This document shows, piece after piece, positions 8,699 to 16,288 of a stretch of 64,000 nucleotides of DNA. Each line of letters begins with the position of its first letter. Position 1 is the first letter of the stretch. The position numbers were made by a program, and so were the translations under genes. The DNA is from Caproicibacterium lactatifermentans. GTDB taxonomy: Bacteria; Bacillota; Clostridia; Oscillospirales; Acutalibacteraceae. The notes beneath the pieces were generated by a model. It did not search any database and had not been told where the DNA came from. It saw only the letters and a list, made by a program, of their open reading frames with translations. The stretch is from contig NZ_CP046051.1 in NCBI RefSeq assembly GCF_013315815.1, positions 1,116,001 through 1,180,000 on the forward strand, read 5' to 3'.

Positions 8699-9286
8699 TT
8701 ATCTTTGTGTAATAACTTTATCAATCAGCCCATATTCACAGGCTTCTTCGGGTGTCATAAAGTTATCCCGGTCAGTATCCCGTTCAATGACTTCCAGCGG
8801 CTGTCCCGTATTCTTAGCCAGGAGCTGGTTAAGCAACTTTTTCTTGCTTTCCAAATAGTTAGCATGAATCATAATATCAGACACCTGTGACTGTTGCATA
8901 CCGGCACTGGGCTGATGAATTAAAATATCTGTGTTCGGCAGGGAATAGCGTTTCCCTTTGGTACCAGCAGACAGTAGAAAAGAGCCCATGCTTGCTGCCA
9001 ATCCAAGGCAGATTGTAGAAACATCGCACTTAACATACTGCATAGTATCATAAATGGCCATTCCAGCGGTTACAGAGCCACCAGGACTGTTAATGTATAA
9101 GCTGATATCTTTTGAAGGGTCCTCTCCTTCCAAAAACAAGAGCTGCGCTACCACCAAGCTTGCCGTTGCATCGGTTACTTCTTCATTCAGCATAATAATA
9201 CGGTCATTCAGCAGTCTGGAAAAAATATCATACTGCCGTTCTCCGCGGTTTGTTTGTTCAACAACATAAGGAACTAAATTGCTCAC
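8699..9286 (-). CDS. clpP: ClpP serine protease subunit
   Basis: Proteolytic chamber of ClpXP. The catalytic triad is Ser99 (GLAASMGSF), His124 (ILIHQPSAG) and Asp174 (DTDRDNF). I chose a GTG start at 9286, which has GGGAGGG 6 nt upstream and gives the conserved N-terminus [11 protein letters not shown], 195 residues in all. An ATG nine codons further out has no ribosome-binding site. It follows tig by 57 nt. I saw no CIRCE or clear CtsR repeat upstream. Confidence 0.97.
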   Translation of the reverse strand: MSNLVPYVVEQTNRGERQYDIFSRLLNDRIIMLNEEVTDATASLVVAQLLFLEGEDPSKDISLYINSPGGSVTAGMAIYDTMQYVKCDVSTICLGLAASMGSFLLSAGTKGKRYSLPNTDILIHQPSAGMQQSQVSDIMIHANYLESKKKLLNQLLAKNTGQPLEVIERDTDRDNFMTPEEACEYGLIDKVITQR

Positions 9287-9343
9287 GATAAACCCTCCCA
9301 TAGAACTGCACACAAAAAGCAGTATTGGTCTTACAGGATAAAC

Positions 9344-10741
9344 TTATTCAGCGCTGTCCTTTTTGTCTGCTGCTTTTTTTGTTGCAGAGCTTTTTGTGGC
9401 TTTTGTCTTTTTTGCTGCAGTTGCCTTTGTGGATTTCTTTTTCTTCTCTGCCGGCGCATCCATTACATCAGCCTGGTCACGCACAAAATCGATTGCTTTT
9501 TCGACAGCCAAATCGGAGGCCAGTGCTTCTTTTTCTACCACTGCCTTAATCTTATCCACGTCTGTCTTGTACTGGTCAGCCATCTTCCTGTATTCTTTTT
9601 CGATATCTTCATCAGAAGCAACCAGTTTTTCCTGTTCTGCAATCTTCTCTAATGCCAAGCGAACCTTAACCTGACGCTCAGCCTGCGGCTCAAAAGCTTT
9701 CCGCAATTTTTCCTGATCCATGCCCGTGTATTTCATGTATGTCCGAATATCCAGTCCCTGGCTCTGCAGACGATAGCTGAAGTCACGAATATCATCGTTT
9801 GCCTTATTTGCGTACATGACAGCCGGAATTTCGCCCTTTAGGGAAGCAACCAAAGAATCAATCAGTTGGTTATCCATATCATCCCGAACGGCCTCTTTCT
9901 TATCAGCCTCCAGATGCTTCTTAACATCTGCTTTGTATTCCTTCAGAGTATCGAATTCGCTGACATCTTTTGCAAATTCATCATCGAGTTCCGGAAGTTC
10001 ACGGACTTTAATCTCATGAATTTTAACTTTAAAGACTGCTTCTTTACCCTTCAAGTCTTCAGCATGATAATCCTGCGGGAAAGTAACATTGACATCGAAC
10101 TCATCGCCGGTATTTTTACCGATAATCTGGTCTTCAAATCCCGGAATAAACTGACCGGAACCCAAAGTCAGAGAGAAGTTATCGGCTTTTCCGCCTTCGA
10201 AAGATTTGCCGTCAACGGAACCGTCAAAGTCAATATCAACAATGTCGTCTTTTGCTGCAGGACGGTCATCAACCGTAACCATACGGGCATCGCGTTCCTG
10301 AACCTTTTTCAGCTCTGCATTTACTTCATCGGCCATAACTTTTTCGGATTTTTTGGTAACTTTAATTCCCTTATACCCATCAATTGTTACTTCCGGCTTG
10401 ACCGTAATGGTGGCCTTAAAAACCAAACCGTCTTTCTCATCGACCGAAACAACGTCAAAGTCGATTTTGTCCTGAATCATATCCAGCTTAGCTTCTTTCA
10501 CAGCTGCGTCCAGAGCGTCCGGATACACTTCATTTACAGCACCTTCGTAAAAGATATTGGGGCCGTAAAGCTTTTCAACAACAGAACGCGGTGCTTTGCC
10601 TTTGCGGAAGCCGGGAACGGCAATGCGGTTCTTCTGCTTTTTATAGGCATGGTCGACAGCGGCATTAAAAGTTGAGGCATCAACAGCAACCTCTAACTGC
10701 CAGCGATTTGTATCGACCTTCTTGGATGATTTCAGACTCAT
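9344..10741 (-). CDS. tig: trigger factor, ribosome-associated chaperone/prolyl isomerase
   Basis: First chaperone met by nascent chains at the ribosome exit tunnel. The ribosome-binding loop GFRKGKAP lies near residue 45. An FKBP-type PPIase domain spans about 155-240 (DIDFDGSVDG...IPGFEDQIIG), and the rest is the helical C-terminal domain. The start at 10741 is set by AGGAGG eight bases upstream. The protein ends in an unusual tail of about 35 residues rich in Lys, Ala and Thr, with about 13 lysines. It heads the tig-clpP-clpX-lon cluster. Confidence 0.96.
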   Translation of the reverse strand: MSLKSSKKVDTNRWQLEVAVDASTFNAAVDHAYKKQKNRIAVPGFRKGKAPRSVVEKLYGPNIFYEGAVNEVYPDALDAAVKEAKLDMIQDKIDFDVVSVDEKDGLVFKATITVKPEVTIDGYKGIKVTKKSEKVMADEVNAELKKVQERDARMVTVDDRPAAKDDIVDIDFDGSVDGKSFEGGKADNFSLTLGSGQFIPGFEDQIIGKNTGDEFDVNVTFPQDYHAEDLKGKEAVFKVKIHEIKVRELPELDDEFAKDVSEFDTLKEYKADVKKHLEADKKEAVRDDMDNQLIDSLVASLKGEIPAVMYANKANDDIRDFSYRLQSQGLDIRTYMKYTGMDQEKLRKAFEPQAERQVKVRLALEKIAEQEKLVASDEDIEKEYRKMADQYKTDVDKIKAVVEKEALASDLAVEKAIDFVRDQADVMDAPAEKKKKSTKATAAKKTKATKSSATKKAADKKDSAE

Positions 10742-10780
10742 ATTGATTTCCTCCTGCAAAATTGCAAATTATCGTTTAAC

Positions 10781-10810
10781 AGTATAACATACTTATAGTT
10801 GATTTTCCAT
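10781..10810 (-). promoter_or_regulatory. candidate sigma-A promoter of tig
   Basis: A good -10 TATACT (10781-10786) lies 40 nt before the tig start. The -35 at 17-18 nt spacing (TGGAAA or ATGGAA) is poor, so assignment rests on the -10 box and on the gene gap. Confidence 0.45.
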
Positions 10811-10849
10811 AAAAACTGACAAGAATTTAAAAATGCGTAACATTCTGCC

Positions 10850-11542
10850 TTACTCACGCACCAACAGCGGGCAGAAAGAAAGGTAGTCACATGAAATCAA
10901 GTGCATACGAATGCCGCGGTATTCTCCAATAACAGCACGTTTGGCAGCCTGACTCCCATGGATATGGCCAAAGTAGCAGTCTGAAACATTATGCTTTTTT
11001 AGTACCTCGAAAATTTCATCACAGCAGGCATTATCATAAACCGGCGGATAGTGCAAAAAGGCGACCGGAATACCGCCAAGCTTTTCACCCGCCTGTAAAG
11101 ATGCTTCTAACCGGCCAACTTCCCGGTTAACGATTTTCATATCCTGTGCTGTCTGAGGATTGTACAGCCACCCGCGGCTGCCGCAAACGGCCAGTGCTCC
11201 AACTCTTACTGCTGAATTATGTATGATGGAAATTGTTGAAAAGCCACATGCGGTGAAAAAGTTTTCCAGTTTAGAACGGGTGGACCACCACAGGTCATGG
11301 TTTCCTTTTAAAATCAGTTTATGTCCAGGAAGGCGGTCAATATAACTGAAGTCTGCCTGTGCCTCTTCCAGTTTCATCGCCCAACTGATGTCTCCCGCGA
11401 TAACGACTGTATCTTCTGGCTTTACCACAGCTTCCCAATTCTTTTCAAGTCGTTCTGTATAATTATCCCATCCTGGGAAAACGTCCATTGGCTTGTCTGT
11501 TCCAAATGACAGATGCAAATCTGATATTGCATATAATGCCAT
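10850..11542 (-). CDS. calcineurin-like metallophosphoesterase
   Basis: A two-metal phosphoesterase of unknown substrate. Family motifs in order are SDLHLS near the N-terminus, GDISWAM, GNHDLWW, a conserved histidine in FLHYPP, and GHIHGS near residue 195. The ATG at 11542 opens directly onto the first motif and has AAGGGA about 9 nt upstream; an in-frame TTG seven codons earlier is less likely. It lies 40 nt downstream of thrC, so the two are probably co-transcribed. Cytosolic, with no signal peptide. Confidence 0.88.
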   Translation of the reverse strand: MALYAISDLHLSFGTDKPMDVFPGWDNYTERLEKNWEAVVKPEDTVVIAGDISWAMKLEEAQADFSYIDRLPGHKLILKGNHDLWWSTRSKLENFFTACGFSTISIIHNSAVRVGALAVCGSRGWLYNPQTAQDMKIVNREVGRLEASLQAGEKLGGIPVAFLHYPPVYDNACCDEIFEVLKKHNVSDCYFGHIHGSQAAKRAVIGEYRGIRMHLISCDYLSFCPLLVRE

Positions 11543-11582
11543 CTCTTCTAGTCCCTTCTGCAAAACGGACCGGTTTTAAAAT

Positions 11583-13088
11583 TCACGAGTCAGCCCCGAT
11601 CAGTTTCAGTGTCTTGGAAAACATCTCATCCGGTCTGCAGCAATTTGCAAAACGGACCGTTTTGCTCCGCAGCGCCTGGATAGGCTGCGGAATCGGTGTT
11701 CCCGTAACAGTAGCCAGTTCCTGTATCTTAGCAAAGTCATCGTCAGATGCCGCACTGCCCCCAATGGCCTGCAGCACACTGTCAGCAAATTTGTACGGGC
11801 TGGCTGTAGAAGCAATGATTGTCGGCGTACTGGCATCTCCTGTTTTGGAAACATACTGCTTATATACATTTACTGCAACTGCGGTATGCGGATCACAGAG
11901 GTAGTTCTCCTCCTGATACAAAGTGTGGATTTCTTCTTTCGTCTTTTGATCATCACAAAATCCAGCCCAAAAAATATTTTTCAGCTTCTGCATGACGTCA
12001 TCATTTACCTGATAAGTCCCGGTCTGTGACAGTTCCTGCATCCAGTTCTTCACCTGTTCGTCAGAACCGGTTAAAGTACTGAGCATGCGTTCCAAATTGC
12101 TGGAAATAAGAATATCCATAGACGGAGAAATAGTCGTATAGAATGCGCGGTTGCGATTATAGCAGCCTGTCCGCAGAAATTCTGTCAAAACATTGTTGGC
12201 ATTACTGGCACAAATCAATTTTTTAATTGGCAGGCCCATCTGTTTGGCGTAATAAGCGGCCAAAATATTCCCGAAGTTTCCTGTGGGAACAGCCACATTA
12301 ACTTCCTGCCTATCTTGAATCTTGCCATTCACCATGAGGTCACAGTATGCTGAAATGTAATAAATAATCTGTGGTAAGAGCCGACCCAGGTTAATAGAAT
12401 TGGCGCTGGAAAACATCATTCCATTTTTCGCTAGTTTTTGGCACATATCAGTATTGATAAAAATCTTTTTCACACCTGTCTGTGCATCATCGAAGTTACC
12501 TTCTATTGCACAAACAGCAACATTTTCGCCTTCCTGTGTAACCATTTGGCGTTTCTGCATGGGGCTGACGCCGTTCTGCGGGTAAAATACAAGGATTTTC
12601 GTCCCTGGCACATCCTTAAAGCCTTCCAGTGCAGCCTTTCCGGTATCCCCTGATGTTGCTACCAAAATGACTGCCGTTTTATCGGTGTGTATTTTCTGAC
12701 AGCTTTTTGTCAAAAGATGTGGCAAAACCTGCAGAGCCATATCCTTAAAGGCACAGGTCGGGCCATGCCAGAGCTCCAGCAGATACATGCTGCAATCCTG
12801 TTCCTGCAGAGCTGACAGTTGTGCAGGTCCACCCGGAAATTTTTTTTCCGTATAGGCAGCCTGTACACAGTCTGCAATTTCTTTTTCTGAAAAATCTGTT
12901 AAAAAGAGGGACAGCACTTTCTGGGCACGTTCCACATAGCTGCACTTCTGCATTTGCTCCAAATCGTGGCTGCTTAATTTTGGAATCTCCTGTGGAACAA
13001 ACAGACCTCCGTCCTGACAAATGCCTTGCGCAATCGCCTGAGCGGCAGAAACCTTTTTCCCGAAATCACGGGTTGATAAATACTGCAT
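11583..13088 (-). CDS. thrC: threonine synthase
   Basis: PLP enzyme that converts O-phosphohomoserine to threonine. The PLP lysine is K115 in PTCAFKDMAL, and the phosphate-binding loop is VATSGDTGKAAL. At 501 residues with the N-terminal MQYLSTRD it is the longer thrC class. The start at 13088 follows a GGGGG Shine-Dalgarno; the upstream in-frame extension has none. A good promoter sits about 65 nt upstream, and the phosphoesterase gene follows. No homoserine kinase or dehydrogenase gene is nearby. Confidence 0.96.
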   Translation of the reverse strand: MQYLSTRDFGKKVSAAQAIAQGICQDGGLFVPQEIPKLSSHDLEQMQKCSYVERAQKVLSLFLTDFSEKEIADCVQAAYTEKKFPGGPAQLSALQEQDCSMYLLELWHGPTCAFKDMALQVLPHLLTKSCQKIHTDKTAVILVATSGDTGKAALEGFKDVPGTKILVFYPQNGVSPMQKRQMVTQEGENVAVCAIEGNFDDAQTGVKKIFINTDMCQKLAKNGMMFSSANSINLGRLLPQIIYYISAYCDLMVNGKIQDRQEVNVAVPTGNFGNILAAYYAKQMGLPIKKLICASNANNVLTEFLRTGCYNRNRAFYTTISPSMDILISSNLERMLSTLTGSDEQVKNWMQELSQTGTYQVNDDVMQKLKNIFWAGFCDDQKTKEEIHTLYQEENYLCDPHTAVAVNVYKQYVSKTGDASTPTIIASTASPYKFADSVLQAIGGSAASDDDFAKIQELATVTGTPIPQPIQALRSKTVRFANCCRPDEMFSKTLKLIGADS

Positions 13089-13154
13089 AAAAGAATAGCC
13101 CCCACTTTCTGGATGCAAATATGGCGAAACCGGCCGGTGGTTTATTGCGTTATC

Positions 13155-13183
13155 ATTTTAGTATATTTTTCAGCTGTTGTCAA
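13155..13183 (-). promoter_or_regulatory. sigma-A promoter of thrC
   Basis: -35 TTGACA (13178-13183), 17-nt spacer, -10 TAAAAT (13155-13160). It lies in the gap after yraN and 67 nt before the thrC start. Confidence 0.8.
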
Positions 13184-13202
13184 AAAGCTTTTCCGATTTA
13201 AC

Positions 13203-13571
13203 TTAAGAAATGCCATCTGCAGTAAACGCATTCTTCAAATACTGATATTGCAGTACAGTAAGTCCATCCTTCCCTACTGTAATCCCCATAACATCAAAAC
13301 GAGGCTGCAACTGCGTAGGAAAATGCATCAAATATGTCTGCGCTGTCTTGAAAATTCTGCGCTGTTTCTGTGGGGTAACCGCCGCCAGCGGAGAAACCAT
13401 TGCATTTGCTGAACGGGTTTTGACTTCTAAAAAAATAAGATGTATTTCATTGGAAGCAATCACATCAATTTCCCCATATCTGGAATGATAGTTCCGCGCC
13501 TCAATGCGGCAATGCTTTCGCTGCAGATAGGCAGCTGCAAAATCCTCCCCAACTGCACCAGTCCTATGCAT
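13203..13571 (-). CDS. yraN: YraN-family (UPF0102) predicted nuclease
   Basis: A 122-residue protein of the UPF0102 family, which has a restriction-endonuclease-like PD-(D/E)xK fold. The signature is visible as GEIDVIA (about 34-40) followed by IFLEVKTRS (about 46-54). The biochemical role of the family is not settled. It overlaps the 3' end of rnhB by 8 bp, so the two are translationally coupled. It is the last gene of the rplS operon. Confidence 0.92.
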   Translation of the reverse strand: MHRTGAVGEDFAAAYLQRKHCRIEARNYHSRYGEIDVIASNEIHLIFLEVKTRSANAMVSPLAAVTPQKQRRIFKTAQTYLMHFPTQLQPRFDVMGITVGKDGLTVLQYQYLKNAFTADGIS

Positions 13572-14196
13572 GCGCTTCTCCTAATATCTTTTTTAAAAAA
13601 GTTTTTCTATGAATGGGACATGGACCATATTCCAATAAAGCACGGCGATGCTGGACTGTTCCATATCCTTTATGTTTTGCAAACCCATATTGCGGGTACA
13701 TTTCGTCCAGTTGAATCATTAAGCGGTCCCTGCTAACTTTTGCAAGGATAGATGCTGCCGCTATGCTTTCGCAGCAGCCGTCTCCCTTTACAATCGTTTG
13801 AACCGGTATGCCAAGTGGTGGCATCTGATTGCCATCCACCAAAGCCATCTGCGGCAGCGGTGTTAATTTTTGTACCGCACGGCGCATTGCTAAAAAAGTA
13901 GCTTGTAAAATGTTAATCTGGTCAATTTCCTTTTCTGTCGCAAAACCGACACCCCACGAAACCGCTTTTTCGGTAATCAAAGAATACAGCGCTTCTCTTT
14001 TTTTCGGAGACAGCTTTTTAGAGTCATTGACGCCGTCTATAACACACCCTTCCGGTAAGATAACCGCACCAGCAAAAACCGGACCTGCCAGTGGGCCGCG
14101 TCCCGCTTCATCTACCCCACAGATAACAGAATACCCTTTCCGCAGATAAGCACGTTCATACAAAAGCCAATCCACAGGCTCATTCTGTTTGGTCAT
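13564..14196 (-). CDS. rnhB: ribonuclease HII
   Basis: Endonuclease that removes ribonucleotides and RNA primers from DNA duplexes. The acidic active site begins with Asp29/Glu30 in CGVDEAGRGPLAGP, with a further aspartate in ALVDGNQ. The KHKGYGT motif and a C-terminal HRKTF follow. At 210 residues the length is normal. The start overlaps the stop of rbgA (ATGA), and the stop overlaps yraN. Confidence 0.96.
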   Translation of the reverse strand: MTKQNEPVDWLLYERAYLRKGYSVICGVDEAGRGPLAGPVFAGAVILPEGCVIDGVNDSKKLSPKKREALYSLITEKAVSWGVGFATEKEIDQINILQATFLAMRRAVQKLTPLPQMALVDGNQMPPLGIPVQTIVKGDGCCESIAAASILAKVSRDRLMIQLDEMYPQYGFAKHKGYGTVQHRRALLEYGPCPIHRKTFLKKILGEAHA

Positions 14197-15068
14197 TGTA
14201 CGCCCCCCGCCTGTTCCAACGTAATGCGTCCAATCTTACCTGCACGAAATTCATCCAGCAGCATTTTAGAAGTACGCTCTGTGTCAATCTCGCCGCCGGA
14301 AACCAGCATACCACGTTTCTTTCCAACCAGCTGCAAAATCTGCCAACCTTCCATACCGGAAAAATCTGTTTCTCCAAGTTTGTAGCGGCTACGTACAGCA
14401 TTCGGGTATAAACGGCAGAGCAGTTCCAGAAGGCGCGATGCAAGGTCCTCTAAATCGAGAATATCGTCTTTCACAGCACCCGTAAACGCAAGGTGTTCGC
14501 CTACCATTTTGTCCTCAATTTTTGGCCATAGTACGCCGGGCGTATCCAGCAAATCGAATCCCTTTCCAATCGAAAACCACTGATTCGAGCGAGTGACACC
14601 TGGCCGATTCTCTACTGCAGCATGACTGCCATGTGAAAGGCGATTGATAAAAGATGATTTTCCAACGTTTGGAATACCAATAACCATCACACGAATCGTA
14701 CGTCCCGTCATGCCTTTCTGCTTCCAGGAAGCTATCTGTGGTGCCAGCACTTTGCGCACAGCGGGCTGAAAAGCACCCAGCCCCTTTCCACTCTTGCAGT
14801 CGATATCTACCGCTTCTATATTCTTTTGTTGATAAAAAGAAACCCATTGTTTTGTAGCAGTTGGGTCTGCCATATCCCGTTTGTTCAATAAAATGATTCG
14901 CGGCTTTCCCTGAATAATGTGTTCAAGGATTGGATTTCGGCTGCTGACAGGAATCCGCGCATCCGCAATTTCAGCAACAGCATCTACCTGTTTTAAGGAT
15001 TTTTCAATTTGCTTTTTGGCACGGGCCATATGACCCGGAAACCACTGTATAGATTGTGCTTCGCTCAT
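14193..15068 (-). CDS. rbgA: ribosome biogenesis GTPase RbgA (YlqF)
   Basis: Circularly permuted GTPase for late 50S assembly. The motif order is permuted as expected: G4 NKRDMAD (about 60-66) comes before G1 GIPNVGKSSFIN (about 130-141) and G3 DTPGVLWP. The N-terminal IQWFPGHMAKA-like segment (here IQWFPGHMARAKK) is diagnostic. At 291 residues with a C-terminal helical domain it is complete. It follows lepB by 3 nt in the operon rplS-lepB-rbgA-rnhB-yraN. Confidence 0.96.
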   Translation of the reverse strand: MSEAQSIQWFPGHMARAKKQIEKSLKQVDAVAEIADARIPVSSRNPILEHIIQGKPRIILLNKRDMADPTATKQWVSFYQQKNIEAVDIDCKSGKGLGAFQPAVRKVLAPQIASWKQKGMTGRTIRVMVIGIPNVGKSSFINRLSHGSHAAVENRPGVTRSNQWFSIGKGFDLLDTPGVLWPKIEDKMVGEHLAFTGAVKDDILDLEDLASRLLELLCRLYPNAVRSRYKLGETDFSGMEGWQILQLVGKKRGMLVSGGEIDTERTSKMLLDEFRAGKIGRITLEQAGGVQ

Positions 15069-15071
15069 GTT

Positions 15072-15638
15072 TCACCCTTTAATCTTTCCAAAATGTGAAA
15101 ATGGGAAAAGAACCAGCTGCGCTTTTCCCAAAATATCTTTCTGATCAATCAGTCCAATTTCACTGCTGCGGCTGTCCAATGAAATAGAACGGTTATCTCC
15201 CAAAACAAAGATCTTGCCCTCCGGTACGGTCAGCGGATAATGAACATTTGTTCCTTCCTGCTCTGTCTTTATACCTTTTACCAGATAAGCACTTTCATCC
15301 AGTGCTTGGCCATTAACGGATACTATTCCCGCATGGATGTCAACAGTCTGTCCACCTGTAGCAACTACTCTCTTAATGATAGGTTCTCTGCTGTTCGTAT
15401 GTTCTATTACAATAACATCCCCGCACTGCAGTGATGTTCCAAAATAAGTAAGCAAAACTTTATCACTGGAAAACAGATTTGGCTGCATAGACGGTCCACT
15501 GACACTGACAATCCGCAAACAAAATGAAAAAGCCAAAACCAATATGACAACCGCAATAAACAGCGCATCAGCCCACTCATAGCATGACTGTACTTTGCTG
15601 TGATGGGCCGAACCAACCTTGTTACTGCGTATCTGCAT
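15072..15638 (-). CDS. lepB: signal peptidase I
   Basis: Membrane serine protease that removes signal peptides from exported proteins. One N-terminal membrane anchor (about 23-45) precedes the catalytic serine in SVSGPSMQPN and the catalytic lysine in IIKRVVATGG. The C-terminal box VLGDNRSISLDSR is intact. The ATG at 15638 (188 residues) follows GGAGG with an 8-nt gap. An upstream ATG-like extension of nine codons lacks a site. It sits between the rplS terminator and rbgA. Confidence 0.95.
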   Translation of the reverse strand: MQIRSNKVGSAHHSKVQSCYEWADALFIAVVILVLAFSFCLRIVSVSGPSMQPNLFSSDKVLLTYFGTSLQCGDVIVIEHTNSREPIIKRVVATGGQTVDIHAGIVSVNGQALDESAYLVKGIKTEQEGTNVHYPLTVPEGKIFVLGDNRSISLDSRSSEIGLIDQKDILGKAQLVLFPFSHFGKIKG

Positions 15639-15701
15639 GAAATTATCCTCCAAAGCCAAATTCATAAATCTTCTATGCCTGGTACATGATGAGGATGAAT
15701 A

Positions 15702-15733
15702 TTAAAAAAAGGGACACATTCATGTCCCTTTTT
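15702..15733 (-). terminator. terminator after rplS
   Basis: On the minus strand, stem GGGACA/TGTCCC (15711-15728) with a 6-nt loop is flanked by A and T runs, with seven T downstream. It separates rplS from lepB, so part of the transcription probably stops here and part reads through. Confidence 0.85.
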
Positions 15734-15755
15734 CGGCCTATTCACAGCTTTTCTT

Positions 15756-16100
15756 TTATTTAACAACTTCACGCAGTTTAGCAGCTTTGCCCACACGGTC
15801 ACGCAGATAATAGAGCTTTGCGCGGCGAGTGTGGCCTTTGCGGATAACTTCTACTTTTTTGACGTTCGGAGAATGGAACGGGAAAACACGCTCCACGCCA
15901 ACACCATAGGAAACTCTGCGTACCGTGAATGTTTCGCTGACACCCGAACCGCGGCGGGCAATGACAGTACCCTCAAATGCCTGGATTCTTTCGTGGTCAC
16001 CTTCACGGATGTTAACACTTACACGGATGGTGTCGCCGACTTCCAGCTGAGGCTTGTCTTCTTTTACAGAGTCCTGTGCAATTAACTGTAATGCGTTCAT
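15756..16100 (-). CDS. rplS: 50S ribosomal protein L19
   Basis: Ribosomal protein at the 30S-50S interface. The 114-residue sequence is complete, with the conserved [23 protein letters not shown] region split by normal variation and the C-terminal [11 protein letters not shown]. The ATG at 16100 follows CAGGAGG; an in-frame upstream codon gives eight extra residues without support. A structured leader and a strong promoter lie upstream. Confidence 0.97.
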   Translation of the reverse strand: MNALQLIAQDSVKEDKPQLEVGDTIRVSVNIREGDHERIQAFEGTVIARRGSGVSETFTVRRVSYGVGVERVFPFHSPNVKKVEVIRKGHTRRAKLYYLRDRVGKAAKLREVVK

Positions 16101-16222
16101 GATTTTTCCTCCTGTTTCAGGCATTCATGCTTCCTTTTTAGGGTAAGCAGAGGACTGCCCGCTTCAATGTCACATATAATCGGGCATTGACTCCCGCCGG
16201 GAGCGGCGGACTTCAAATGCCT
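16101..16222 (-). ncRNA. candidate L19 leader (structured 5' UTR of rplS)
   Basis: From the predicted start site the RNA can form a junction closed by AGGCATT (16216-16222) pairing with AATGCCT (about 16118-16124). It encloses two hairpins, CCGCC/GGCGG and GCCCG/CGGGC. The closing helix ends shortly before the AGGAGG of rplS. Autoregulatory L19 leaders are known in Firmicutes. I infer this is one from position and folding; I have not matched it to a covariance model. Confidence 0.5.
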
Positions 16223-16226
16223 ATAT

Positions 16227-16255
16227 AGTATATCACAAGCTATGTTTTGACGCAA
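16227..16255 (-). promoter_or_regulatory. sigma-A promoter of the rplS operon
   Basis: -35 TTGCGT (16250-16255), 17-nt spacer, -10 TATACT (16227-16232). The predicted start site falls at about 16219-16222, exactly at the first base-paired element of the rplS leader. Confidence 0.85.
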
Positions 16256-16288
16256 GTCCTTTTTTGCTGACGCAGTACAAACTATTTC

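Noticed and set aside
9287-9343. CtsR or CIRCE (HrcA) heat-shock operator before clpP
   Set aside because: No tandem heptad of the CtsR type and no CIRCE inverted repeat is present in the short tig-clpP gap.
9866-10675. 269-codon plus-strand ORF opposite trigger factor
   Set aside because: Antisense to tig over its whole length and rich in Phe/Ile/Asn as expected from the reverse of a Lys/Glu/Asp-rich gene.
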